Assembly: GCF_019308285.1 (NCBI RefSeq) | Contig: NZ_WWEM01000035.1 | Location: forward strand, 62,001-126,000 | From: Flavobacterium quisquiliarum | GTDB taxonomy: Bacteria; Bacteroidota; Bacteroidia; Flavobacteriales; Flavobacteriaceae | Direction of reading: 5' to 3' | Length of the DNA stretch: 64,000 nt | Shown: positions 16,048 through 25,378 of the stretch, piece by piece | Layout of the letters: the number at the start of each line of letters is the position of its first letter | How positions within the stretch are numbered: position 1 is the first letter of the stretch | The notes under the pieces: generated by a model | The model's input: the letters and a program-made list of their open reading frames with translations, nothing else | What the model was told of the DNA's origin: nothing | Databases searched by the model: none | Program-made: the position numbers and the translations under genes

Positions 16048-17724
16048 TTATCTAACGCCATGCATCATTTTTTTCAAGAATGGAGTCAAAGCAAATAATA
16101 CAATTGCCGCGATACCAGTAAGTACCACAAATACCATAAAGAACTCGTATAAATTATGAATTTCGAATCCAGCAAAAAAGTGATTTGCTGCACTGATTTG
16201 ATGCTTTTCTAAAAGAGCTAACTGCTCTGCAGTTGGCGTTACCGTTTTATCTAAAATAGCCTGAAGATCAATTCCCAATTCTTTTGCTTTTGCAAATTTA
16301 TCTCCTGTTGCAGGTAAAATAGAACCTAAAGTTCCTCCTAATGCATAACCTGAAGCATTAGACAAGAAGAATACTCCATAAAGCAAAGAAGCAAAACGTT
16401 TTGGCGATAATTTACCTACCAATGATAATCCGATTGGAGATAAACACAATTCCGCACAAGTATTTAAGAAATATAATAAAATCAACCATTTAACCAATAA
16501 CAATCCAGAAGTCCCAATGTAAGAAACCTGAGTTGCAATCATGAAGAAACTTACAGAAATTACCACTAGACCAACAGCCAATTTCACAGGAGAAATTGGT
16601 TCTTTGCCTTTTGCTCTTAAAGCATCCCATAATATACTGAATGGAACCGCTAATAAAACAACAAATAATCCGTTAAAAATCTGAACCATCGATGCCGGCA
16701 TTTGAAAACCAAAAAAGTTTCTATCCGTTTGATTATCCGCAATAAAAGTCAAAGAAGAGCCTGCCTGCTCAAATGCTGCCCAAAAGAAAATAATAAAAAA
16801 CGAAACAATATAGATTACAAAAATTCTATCTCTTTCGATTTTTGTTAATGACGAATCTGAAATAATTAATCCAGCCAAAGCTAATCCACTTGAATAGATC
16901 AAAGTATAAATTAAATTTTGACCAACTACATAGTGAAAAAAGAATCCTAAAGCGATAAATGCAAGTCCTGCAATTGTTAAAGCCTTAGTAGAAAAATTTG
17001 CCTGCTGTGCTTCTCCTTCTTCAAAATCAGAAGCATCATTTTTAGAAGGAAGTCCTCCTAATGGTTTTCCTTCTGGAGAAACTACATATTTATTTTTTAA
17101 GAAGTAAAAAAGAATTGTTCCCAACAACATTGCAACAGAAGCCGCCATGAATCCCCATCTAAAAGCGTGGATATCTCTAATTCCACCCGCATCTTTAACA
17201 TCTCCTAATAAAGGACAGATTGACTGACCTAGAAAAGCTCCAATGTTAATTCCCATATAGAAAATAGTAAATGCACTATCTAATTTTGTTTTTTCTTGTT
17301 TTGGATACAAACTTCCAACCATACTAGAAATATTTGGTTTGAAGAATCCGTTACCAAAAACGATAACACCTAATGCCGAATACATAATGGTTTTTGCTAA
17401 GCCTAAATTAGACTCAAAAATACTTCCACTTGTAAACAAAAGCATTTGTCCTATAGCCATTAATAATCCACCTAATAAGATACAATTTCTGTTTCCTAAA
17501 AAACGATCGGCTACGAAACCACCCAACATTGGCGTTAGATAACAAAGCCCAAGAAAACCTCCGTAAATTAATGAAGCTTCCTCTTCTTTCATTAATAATG
17601 AATTTACAAGAAATAAAGTCAATAAAGCTCGCATTCCATAAAAATTGAACCGCTCCCACATCTCCGTTCCAAACAATACCCAAAGTCCTTTTGGATGCGC
17701 AGTTTTTACTTGATTTTCCCCCAT
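16048..17724 (-). CDS. POT family proton-coupled peptide transporter (first)
   Basis: The 558-residue multipass protein opens with TEMWERFNFYGMRALL, the POT ExxER motif, then GGFVADRFLGNRNC and GNGFFKPNISSMVGSLYP. It is longer than the second transporter, mainly through a hydrophilic loop (DASDFEEGEAQQ) and an extra segment near the C-terminus (about residues 460-510). It lies between dpp4 (38 bases upstream) and the second transporter. Two non-identical POT proteins side by side suggest different peptide preferences. Confidence 0.93.
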   Translation of the reverse strand: MGENQVKTAHPKGLWVLFGTEMWERFNFYGMRALLTLFLVNSLLMKEEEASLIYGGFLGLCYLTPMLGGFVADRFLGNRNCILLGGLLMAIGQMLLFTSGSIFESNLGLAKTIMYSALGVIVFGNGFFKPNISSMVGSLYPKQEKTKLDSAFTIFYMGINIGAFLGQSICPLLGDVKDAGGIRDIHAFRWGFMAASVAMLLGTILFYFLKNKYVVSPEGKPLGGLPSKNDASDFEEGEAQQANFSTKALTIAGLAFIALGFFFHYVVGQNLIYTLIYSSGLALAGLIISDSSLTKIERDRIFVIYIVSFFIIFFWAAFEQAGSSLTFIADNQTDRNFFGFQMPASMVQIFNGLFVVLLAVPFSILWDALRAKGKEPISPVKLAVGLVVISVSFFMIATQVSYIGTSGLLLVKWLILLYFLNTCAELCLSPIGLSLVGKLSPKRFASLLYGVFFLSNASGYALGGTLGSILPATGDKFAKAKELGIDLQAILDKTVTPTAEQLALLEKHQISAANHFFAGFEIHNLYEFFMVFVVLTGIAAIVLFALTPFLKKMMHGVR

Positions 17725-17761
17725 AGTATTCGCTTATTTAATTAAGTTTAAAAGATTTAGA

Positions 17762-19933
17762 TTATAGATTTTCTTTGATGAAATTGGTCATTTTGTTATA
17801 CAGCTGAATTCTAGTCGCTCCACCATAAATACCATGATTTTTATCTGGATAAATTTGAGAATCAAATTGTTTGTTTGCCTGAATTAAAGCCTCCATCATT
17901 TGCATTGAATTCTGAACATGAACATTATCATCACCAGAACCATGGATCAACAAAAATTTACCTTTTAATTTGTCAACGTGATTAATTGGCGAGTTTTGAT
18001 CGTATCCGCTTGCATTTTCCTGTGGCGTCTGCATATATCTTTCTGTGTAAACACTATCATAAAATCTCCAGTTTGTTACAGGAGCAACAGCGATTGCCAT
18101 TTTGAAAACATCATTTCCTTGGAAAATACAGTTAGAAGCCATAAATCCACCATAACTCCATCCGAAAATTCCAATTCTAGAAGAATCAACATAAGGATAA
18201 GAACCAATTACTTTAGCCGCATCGATTTGATCTTCTACTTCGTATTTTCCTAATTCTTTTTGAGTCACTTTTTTGAAATCAGCCCCTTTGTATCCAGTTC
18301 CTCTTCCGTCAACACAAGCTACAATATAACCTTGCTGCGTAAGCGATAAGAACCAATAATCATCAGAGTTATTCCAATCGTTATTTACCTGCTGTGATCC
18401 AGGACCAGAATATTGGTACATGAAAACTGGATATTTTTTTGAAGGATCAAAATCTTTTGGTTTTAAGATCCATGCGTTTAATTCATTCCCTTTAGATGTT
18501 TTTAAAACAAAGAACTCTTTTGCAGGCAAGTTATATCCTTTCAATTTATCAGCAAGTGCTTGATTGTTTTCTATAACTTGAATTTCTTTTCCTGTTTTTG
18601 ACTCATTTAGAGTATAAGTCGTAGGCACTAAATTACTTGAGAAAGTAGTAATAAAATATTGGAAGTTTGGGCTGAAAGTCGCCGCGCTTGTTCCAACTTT
18701 TGTAGTTAAACGAGTTTTGTTTTTTCCATCTAAACCAACTCTGTAAATATCTCTGTTGATAGAACCATTTTCTGTAGATTGATAGAAAATAGTTTTTGTT
18801 TTTTCGTCGAAACCATAGTATGAAACCACTTCCCAGTTTCCTTTTGTCACTTGATTTTTAAGCTTTCCTGTTTTATCATAAACATAAATATGATTAAAAC
18901 CGTCTTTTTCGCTTGTCCAGATAAAACTGTTATCTTTTAAGAATGTTAAATTATCTGTTACGTCAACGTAAGCTTTGTCTTTTTCATTCAACACCACTTT
19001 TGCAGTAGCGGTCGTTCCGTCAACAAATAACAAATCAAGATTATCTTGGTGACGGTTTAATACTTGTGCCGAAAGCACATTAGCATCGTTTGTCCATTGC
19101 ATTCTCGCAATGTAGAAATCATTATATTTTCCTAAATCTACTTTTTTAGTTGCTCCAGCAGCTACATCATAAATATGTAATGAAACTTCTGAATTCTTTT
19201 CTCCAGCTTTTGGATATTTAAACGTTTCAATTGTTGGATATAAGTCTTTATGAAACATTGACATTGAAAATTCAGGAACCTGACTTTCGTCAAAACGAAT
19301 ATAAGCTACTTTTTTACTGTCTTTGCTCCAATCGAAAGCACGAACAAAAGCAAATTCTTCTTCATAAACCCAGTCCGTAATACCATTGATTACAGCGTTC
19401 TTTTTTCCATCACTTGTAATTGGAGTAGATTTTTTTGAAGCGACATCGTATACATATAAGTTATTTTCTCTAGCATAAGCGATTTTTGTTCCATCAGGAG
19501 AAAAAGTTGGTTCTTGAATCTGAAAATCAAAAAGTTTTGTCAACGATTTTGAAGCGATATCGTATAAATAATAATCCGCAGTAAATGAGTGACGGAAAAT
19601 CTGGTTGCTATTGCAGGCAATCAAGATTTTTTTCTCAGAAGCATCAAAAGTATAGCTATCAATTCCTTCTGAAAGCGCTGCATGATTTTTAGTATCAATT
19701 AAATTAGAAACCTTTTTTAAAGTTGCAAAATCATATAAATCGATCTGCATGCTTCTGCTGGCTCTGTCTACATTTAATACAGTATATTGATCTGTATTTT
19801 TTAGAGATTGCAGCTCATCCATTCCTTTTGCCCGGAATGCCCCTCCATAAATGTTTTCGATAGTGATTTTTTGTTGGCCAAAAACGGTTGCAACTAGAAA
19901 TAAAAGTATTACAGTAATTTTACTTGTACTCAT
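17762..19933 (-). CDS. Dipeptidyl peptidase IV (S9B)
   Basis: The 723-residue secreted serine peptidase removes Xaa-Pro or Xaa-Ala dipeptides from peptide N-termini. A signal peptide (ending VFGQ) is followed by an eight-bladed propeller containing WVYEEEFAF, the Glu pair that binds the substrate N-terminus, and a C-terminal alpha/beta hydrolase domain with the nucleophile in GWSYGGFM, the Asp in GSGDDNVH and the His in KNHGI. ATG 19933 begins the signal peptide; the open frame upstream of it has no support. Its dipeptide products are the right substrates for the two POT transporters encoded directly downstream. Confidence 0.94.
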   Translation of the reverse strand: MSTSKITVILLFLVATVFGQQKITIENIYGGAFRAKGMDELQSLKNTDQYTVLNVDRASRSMQIDLYDFATLKKVSNLIDTKNHAALSEGIDSYTFDASEKKILIACNSNQIFRHSFTADYYLYDIASKSLTKLFDFQIQEPTFSPDGTKIAYARENNLYVYDVASKKSTPITSDGKKNAVINGITDWVYEEEFAFVRAFDWSKDSKKVAYIRFDESQVPEFSMSMFHKDLYPTIETFKYPKAGEKNSEVSLHIYDVAAGATKKVDLGKYNDFYIARMQWTNDANVLSAQVLNRHQDNLDLLFVDGTTATAKVVLNEKDKAYVDVTDNLTFLKDNSFIWTSEKDGFNHIYVYDKTGKLKNQVTKGNWEVVSYYGFDEKTKTIFYQSTENGSINRDIYRVGLDGKNKTRLTTKVGTSAATFSPNFQYFITTFSSNLVPTTYTLNESKTGKEIQVIENNQALADKLKGYNLPAKEFFVLKTSKGNELNAWILKPKDFDPSKKYPVFMYQYSGPGSQQVNNDWNNSDDYWFLSLTQQGYIVACVDGRGTGYKGADFKKVTQKELGKYEVEDQIDAAKVIGSYPYVDSSRIGIFGWSYGGFMASNCIFQGNDVFKMAIAVAPVTNWRFYDSVYTERYMQTPQENASGYDQNSPINHVDKLKGKFLLIHGSGDDNVHVQNSMQMMEALIQANKQFDSQIYPDKNHGIYGGATRIQLYNKMTNFIKENL

Positions 19934-20078
19934 TACAATTAATTTAAATATAAAAAAGAGCCCAATTTTAGTAAAAAAAATAAACATAATACACATTTTA
20001 AGTGTTAAATGTTAAAAAAAATAACGATTGCGTAGAGTCCAATTTTAAAATACATTTTAAACAAAACTCTTAAAATGG

Positions 20079-20086
20079 TATATTTG
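20079..20086 (+). promoter_or_regulatory. Probable -7 promoter box of HMG-CoA reductase
   Basis: TATATTTG fits TAnnTTTG, 29 bases before the ATG at 20116. No clear -33 TTG is at the right distance. Confidence 0.45.
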
Positions 20087-20115
20087 CCGCAACATTATTA
20101 TTTAATATACTGAGA

Positions 20116-21429
20116 ATGAACAACGCTGTTGCTGGATTTTCTAAATTATCCAAAAAAGAAAAAATCAACTGGATTGCAAATGAATATTTTTCGAACCCTG
20201 ATGAGGCTCAAAATATTATAAGAAATTACTGGAATTCAGACGAAAAGCTTCAGCAACTTCATGATGAATTTATCGAAAACACCATTACAAACCTTTATAT
20301 CCCACTTGGAGTTGCTCCTAACTTTTTAATCAACGGAAAATACAAAACCATTCCGATGGCTATTGAAGAGAGTTCTGTCGTCGCAGCAGCTTCTAAAGCA
20401 GCGAAGTATTGGTCTACAAGAGGAGGTTTTAAAACAACAATCATTAATACAGAAAAAATTGGACAAGTTCATTTTATCTATAATGGTGATGCTGAAAAAC
20501 TAAAAATCTTTTTTGATGAAGTAAAATCTAAATTCTTTTCAGAAACTCAAAACATTACTAAAAACATGCAGCAACGTGGCGGCGGTATTTTGGATATTAA
20601 GTTAAAAGACAAAAGAAGTTTATTAGAAAACTATTATCAGCTTCATGCTACTTTTGAAACTAAAGACAGCATGGGAGCAAATTTCATAAATTCTTGTTTG
20701 GAACAATTTGCTTCCACCTTAAAAGAAGAAGCTCAAAACTCTGATTTATTGAAAAATAACGAAAAGCTGGAGGTTATCATGAGCATTTTGTCTAATTATG
20801 TTCCAAACTGCCTTGTCAGAGCTGAAGTTTCTTGTCCGATTGAAGATTTAGCTGAAAAACATATTACCAATCCACAGGAATTTGCAGAACGTTTTGTGCA
20901 GGCTGTCCAGATTGCAGAGGTTGAACCTTTTAGAGCGGTTACCCATAATAAAGGTATTATGAACGGTGTTGATGCCGTTGTCTTAGCAACAGGAAACGAT
21001 TTCAGGGCCATAGAAGCCGGCGTTCATGCGTATGCTTCAAAAAACGGCCAATATGCAAGTTTGTCTCATGCTAAAATCGAAAACGGAATTTTTACTTTTT
21101 GGCTTGAAATTCCATTAGCTTTAGGAACTGTTGGTGGCTTAACTTCTTTACATCCTTTAGTAAAACTGTGTTTAGATATTTTAGAAAAACCATCTGCACC
21201 AGAATTAATGGAAATTGTTGCCGTTGCTGGTTTAGCACAGAATTTTGCTGCTTTGCGTTCTTTAACGACTACAGGAATCCAAGAAGGACACATGAAAATG
21301 CACCTGAACAATATCATCAATCAATTTGAAGCTACCGAAGAAGAGCGTCATTTAATTAAAATGCATTTTAAGAAAACAGCCGTTTCTCACAGCGCTGTGG
21401 TCGATTTTATTGAAAACTTAAGGAAATAA
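20116..21429 (+). CDS. mvaA: Hydroxymethylglutaryl-CoA reductase, class II
   Basis: This enzyme reduces HMG-CoA to mevalonate, the committed step of the mevalonate pathway. The 437-residue cytosolic form has the class II landmarks: PMAIEESSVVAAASKAA with the catalytic Glu, DSMGANFINSCLE, VRAEVSCP, HNKGIMNGVDAV with the catalytic Lys, GNDFRAIEAG, GTVGGLTSLHPLV and the late catalytic His in EGHMKMHL. Although this class is often named degradative, in Flavobacteria it serves isoprenoid synthesis, as the linked mvaD and mevalonate kinase genes suggest. A GHMP kinase gene follows after 85 bases. Confidence 0.95.
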   Translation: MNNAVAGFSKLSKKEKINWIANEYFSNPDEAQNIIRNYWNSDEKLQQLHDEFIENTITNLYIPLGVAPNFLINGKYKTIPMAIEESSVVAAASKAAKYWSTRGGFKTTIINTEKIGQVHFIYNGDAEKLKIFFDEVKSKFFSETQNITKNMQQRGGGILDIKLKDKRSLLENYYQLHATFETKDSMGANFINSCLEQFASTLKEEAQNSDLLKNNEKLEVIMSILSNYVPNCLVRAEVSCPIEDLAEKHITNPQEFAERFVQAVQIAEVEPFRAVTHNKGIMNGVDAVVLATGNDFRAIEAGVHAYASKNGQYASLSHAKIENGIFTFWLEIPLALGTVGGLTSLHPLVKLCLDILEKPSAPELMEIVAVAGLAQNFAALRSLTTTGIQEGHMKMHLNNIINQFEATEEERHLIKMHFKKTAVSHSAVVDFIENLRK

Positions 21430-21514
21430 CCGAATTCAAAAATTCTAATATTTTAAATCTCAAAATTGGTGTTTGGGTTTTAAAATATTGAAATTTATAT
21501 AATAAAGACAAAGT

Positions 21515-22423
21515 ATGTCAAAAACATTTTACAGTAACGGAAAACTTTTTATCGCTGGAGAATATCTGGTTTTAGACGGAGCAGATGCTTTTGCGCTGCC
21601 AACAAAATTCGGTCAAGATCTAGTAATTGAAAATGGCAGTAACAATGAAATCGAATGGAAAAGTTACGACTATGACAAACATTTATGGTTTGAAGAAACC
21701 ATTTCATTCGATGAATTTGTAAATAAACCACTAATAAAAATTGAAACCGTAAAATCTACCCTGATTGACATTCTTCATGAAGCTTACACTTTAAATCCAA
21801 AATTTATAGATAATTCTAACGGATTTAAAATAAACACGCATTTGTCTTTTCCAAGAAATTGGGGATTAGGAACTTCTTCAACTCTTATAAACAATATAGC
21901 ACAGTGGGCAGATGTTAACGCTTTTACCTTATTAAACAATAGTTTTGGAGGAAGCGGTTACGATATTGCCTGTGCACAAAATAATACACCGATCTTATAT
22001 CAAATTAAAAACAACGTTGTAAAATCGGTTGAATTTAATCCCGATTACAAGGAACATATTTACTTTGTTTATTTGAATAAAAAACAGAATAGCAAATCAG
22101 CTATTTATGCTTACAACAATAATAAGAATAATCATTTAGCACAGAGCGTTGCTGAAAACAACAAAATCACCAATGCCATCCTTAATGCCAAAACATTAAA
22201 AGAATTCGCGTCGGCTGTACAGAAGCATGAAATTCACTTGAGCAACATTTTAGAAATGCAGACTATAAAAGAAGCTGTATTTCCAGATTTCAACGGTGTA
22301 ATTAAAAGTCTCGGGGCCTGGGGAGGCGATTTTGTAATGGTGGTTTCTCAAGAAAATCCTAAAAAATATTTTGCCCAAAAAGGTTATGAAATAATGTTGA
22401 CTTACGGGGAAATGATTTTATAA
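21515..22423 (+). CDS. GYDIA-type GHMP kinase (mevalonate pathway)
   Basis: The 302-residue protein belongs to the GHMP kinase fold. The N-terminus has NGKLFIAGEYLVLDGADAFA, the substrate-binding start seen in mevalonate and phosphomevalonate kinases. The middle holds NWGLGTSSTL (ATP loop) and GGSGYDIACA, the block after which the GYDIA group is named. The C-terminus has LGAWGGDFVM. In Bacteroidota this gene sits next to HMG-CoA reductase, as here, and a clear phosphomevalonate kinase is not otherwise seen in this window. Phosphomevalonate kinase is therefore the likely role by inference. Confidence 0.82.
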   Translation: MSKTFYSNGKLFIAGEYLVLDGADAFALPTKFGQDLVIENGSNNEIEWKSYDYDKHLWFEETISFDEFVNKPLIKIETVKSTLIDILHEAYTLNPKFIDNSNGFKINTHLSFPRNWGLGTSSTLINNIAQWADVNAFTLLNNSFGGSGYDIACAQNNTPILYQIKNNVVKSVEFNPDYKEHIYFVYLNKKQNSKSAIYAYNNNKNNHLAQSVAENNKITNAILNAKTLKEFASAVQKHEIHLSNILEMQTIKEAVFPDFNGVIKSLGAWGGDFVMVVSQENPKKYFAQKGYEIMLTYGEMIL

Positions 22424-22448
22424 TGCGTAAGCAATTCAAACAAAAAGA

Positions 22449-22898
22449 TCAATAGTTTACTTTCTTGTTATTATTCTTATCCGATTTCGTTTCTAGTCGG
22501 CGAACAGATTTGCTGTCTTGTTCGTTAGACTCGATAAGTCTATTATGCAGACGTTCAGCCATTTTCTCGATGCTGTTTGTAATCGAATCATAAACCACTT
22601 CCATTCTGCGGTGTTTTTCTTCTTTTACAGCGCGTAAGACATCCTCAACAAAGAACTTATCATATTTCTCTGCTACAGAATCGTGTGTATTTGTCAATCG
22701 GATGACATAATCGTTACTTAGGATGGTAACTTTAAAATGCTGTTCTTCGTTACTCAAATAATACTTCCCTCCCAATTCATCTACGTTGATGTCGGTGCTG
22801 GCAACTTTTAAAAGCTCCGTAATGATTCCAAAAATGTGACTTTCTATTTTGGTATAAACTCTCGGCTTCTTTTTAAAAATTTTTAAAATAAAAAACAT
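22449..22898 (-). CDS. Conserved-looking hypothetical protein
   Basis: The 149-residue soluble protein starts with a short basic-hydrophobic segment (FFILKIFKKKPR), has a mixed alpha/beta middle (about 20-85), a long charged helix (about 85-125, VKEEKHRRMEVVYDSITNSI) and a Lys/Asn-rich tail. I do not recognise a family. It has no operon partner: the kinase gene ends tail to tail with it 25 bases away and 276 bases separate it from ppiD upstream on its own strand. Confidence 0.75.
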   Translation of the reverse strand: MFFILKIFKKKPRVYTKIESHIFGIITELLKVASTDINVDELGGKYYLSNEEQHFKVTILSNDYVIRLTNTHDSVAEKYDKFFVEDVLRAVKEEKHRRMEVVYDSITNSIEKMAERLHNRLIESNEQDSKSVRRLETKSDKNNNKKVNY

Positions 22899-23120
22899 TA
22901 AATGTTTGATGTTTAGGTATTTGATTTTGGGTCCAGTTTTTTGAATTTATTCTAACATTTTGGAAATCAGAAAGAAATGTTAAATTAAAAATTCGGACAA
23001 ATTAACTGCAATATTTTGAATATCACAAATTTTTTAGATTAAATCTCTACTTTACCTACAGAGTATCAAAAAATTAACTAAAAAATATTACAAAGTGGAA
23101 TTAATTATTGTAATAAAAAG

Positions 23121-23154
23121 AAAACCCGAAACATCAAATCATGTTTCGGGTTTT
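23121..23154 (-). terminator. Terminator of ppiD
   Basis: A perfect 12-bp stem (AAAACCCGAAAC at 23121-23132 with its complement at 23143-23154) with T-rich sequence on the minus-strand side, 20 bases after the ppiD stop. Confidence 0.85.
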
Positions 23155-23174
23155 ATGAGAAGAATTACTAACTC

Positions 23175-25271
23175 TTAGTAATTGAATTGTAATCTATTGT
23201 CTTCAATTTTCGCATTGTTTTTCAATGCTGGCAATACTCTGCTTGCATCATTTGCGCTTTGAGCTTTTACTTTCTCTACATAAGCAGCATGATTAGCAAT
23301 TGCAGGAGCTTTTACAGTTTTAATGTTTTTTACCACATAAACTCCAGTATTTCCTTCAATTGGTGCAGAAACTTTGTTTCCAGCTAAAGCAAATGCATTA
23401 CCTACAACTCTTGGTTCTTGTCCAACTCCACCAGGTAAAACTGGATTATCTAAAGTTACATCTGCAGCTTGTTGAACAGCAACACCAGCAGCTTTAGCAA
23501 CAGCTTCTAGACTAGATCCTGTCATTTTAGCTTTTAACAATTCTGCTTTTTTCTTGTTTTTCAAGATTGGCTCAACATAAGGTCTTGCCATATCGACAGA
23601 AACTAAACCTGATTCGTTCTCTCCTTTGTATTGAGCGATAACGTGTCCGATGTTAGCGATTTCAAATCGTTTAACATCACCTTTACCTGTTTCTTTATCA
23701 AAAGCCCATCTTACGATGTTACGTTGGTTTCCTAATGGACCAAACGCTTCATCCATAGCTTTAGCATTTACAACAGGAGCAACTTTTAAGCCTAATTCTT
23801 TAGCAGCAGCTGTAAAATCTTTATCAGCAGCATCCATTTCGAATTTAGTTGCTAAAGTAAATACTTTATCAGAAGTAGCTTCAGATGGCTCGATTTTCTG
23901 AGCAATTGTAGCTAAACGAATTCCATCTTGTTTGTCAGTAACTTTAATAATGTGAAATCCAAAAGGAGTTTCTACTAAACCTATTTTTCCAATTCCATTA
24001 TTGAATACAAAATCATTAAATGGTTTTACCATTTGACCTTGACCAAAATATCCTAAATCACCACCTTGCTGCGCAGATGCATCATCAGAATTTGTGAAAG
24101 CCAACATCATAAAACTATCTGGATTAGCCTGAACTTGAGCTAAAATTTCTTCAGCTTTGACTTTAGCGTCTTCTTTAGTTCTTTTTTCTTTTGGAGTTGC
24201 TTGAGCACCATCGTAAGAAATTAAAATATGACTTGCTTTTGCATTCACACCAGCTTTAAATCCTAAAGATTTAGAGATAGCATAATATCTTCCATATACG
24301 TATGGCCCGTAAATTGCTCCTGCTGGTAAACTGAATAATTTGTCAGCATCTACAGCTGGAAGGTTATTTTTAGCCACATAAGTAGAATCGTAAGGAACAT
24401 CGGAATTTGCATTTACAAATTCAGCAATGTTTGTTGCGTTTTTAAAACCTGGCAATGTATCATTTTTTCCAGTTTTAGCATTGTACACAACACTTCCTGA
24501 TAATAATGCAGTTAATTTAGCTTTAATTTCAGCCTCATCTTCTTTAGATGCTTTGTCTTCTACTAATACGTATTGAATTTCACGAGTTGCATCCGCTTTG
24601 AATTTTTTCTCGTTTTTCTTCATATAATCTACGATATCAGAATCAGAAATTTTTACTTCACTGTCTTTTATAGAAGAATATGGAGCTGCAGCGTAAGCAA
24701 AGCTTACTTTATTAGCTTCCATTTCATACTTTAATTTTCCTTCACTAGCAGTTGTGTAAAGTCCTGACTTAATTAAAGTATTATAGATTTGAAATTTAGC
24801 ATTCAATTCAGCATCTTTCTCTTTTTGAGCGATGTATTCTTTTGCTTCTGGATTTGAGTTGAAGTAGTCGTTAAACTTAACTTCATCAAAAATTCCTGCT
24901 GCGTTTAAAAACATTGGGTTTTTACCAATATTTGGATCTGATTTTAAAACCTCTAGTAAGTGTTTTTTACCTACTCTCAATCCTAATTTTTCAAATTGAG
25001 TTGACAATAAAGCGATTGAAACTTCTTGATCCCAAACTCTGTTTGCAGCTTCAGTGGAAGTTATGCCTTGCCCACTTTTTTCAACATTACTAACTTTAAT
25101 TCTAAAGTCTTCAAATGAAATATCTTTTCCGTCGATGCTTCCTACATCTTTTGAACTTTGACTAAATGTTCCTTTACCGATTAAGTCTTGTATTATAAAT
25201 GCAAATAATGCAAGTGCAATAACTCCTATCAATAAAGCGGAACGCTGTCTAATTTTTGCTAAAACTGCCAT
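23175..25271 (-). CDS. ppiD: Membrane-anchored peptidyl-prolyl isomerase (PpiD/SurA-like)
   Basis: The 698-residue protein has an N-terminal membrane anchor (SALLIGVIALALFAFIIQDL) and a large periplasmic part: a SurA_N-like helical chaperone region (about 40-220), a parvulin domain at about 345-450 (AKASHILISYDG, GGDLGYFGQGQMV, PFGFHIIKV), and a C-terminal helical/parvulin-like region. It should help fold outer-membrane proteins released from the Sec translocon. It is the last gene of the coaX-to-ppiD run on the minus strand, though a 107-base gap before it may hold its own promoter. Confidence 0.92.
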   Translation of the reverse strand: MAVLAKIRQRSALLIGVIALALFAFIIQDLIGKGTFSQSSKDVGSIDGKDISFEDFRIKVSNVEKSGQGITSTEAANRVWDQEVSIALLSTQFEKLGLRVGKKHLLEVLKSDPNIGKNPMFLNAAGIFDEVKFNDYFNSNPEAKEYIAQKEKDAELNAKFQIYNTLIKSGLYTTASEGKLKYEMEANKVSFAYAAAPYSSIKDSEVKISDSDIVDYMKKNEKKFKADATREIQYVLVEDKASKEDEAEIKAKLTALLSGSVVYNAKTGKNDTLPGFKNATNIAEFVNANSDVPYDSTYVAKNNLPAVDADKLFSLPAGAIYGPYVYGRYYAISKSLGFKAGVNAKASHILISYDGAQATPKEKRTKEDAKVKAEEILAQVQANPDSFMMLAFTNSDDASAQQGGDLGYFGQGQMVKPFNDFVFNNGIGKIGLVETPFGFHIIKVTDKQDGIRLATIAQKIEPSEATSDKVFTLATKFEMDAADKDFTAAAKELGLKVAPVVNAKAMDEAFGPLGNQRNIVRWAFDKETGKGDVKRFEIANIGHVIAQYKGENESGLVSVDMARPYVEPILKNKKKAELLKAKMTGSSLEAVAKAAGVAVQQAADVTLDNPVLPGGVGQEPRVVGNAFALAGNKVSAPIEGNTGVYVVKNIKTVKAPAIANHAAYVEKVKAQSANDASRVLPALKNNAKIEDNRLQFNY

Positions 25272-25378
25272 TTTATTATCGTTAATTTTATATTCAGTTT
25301 GCGAAAATACAATTATCTAGTTAATAACAATACAACTAGCGTTTTATTTTACACATTTTTTTTCATTAATTTAAAAAA

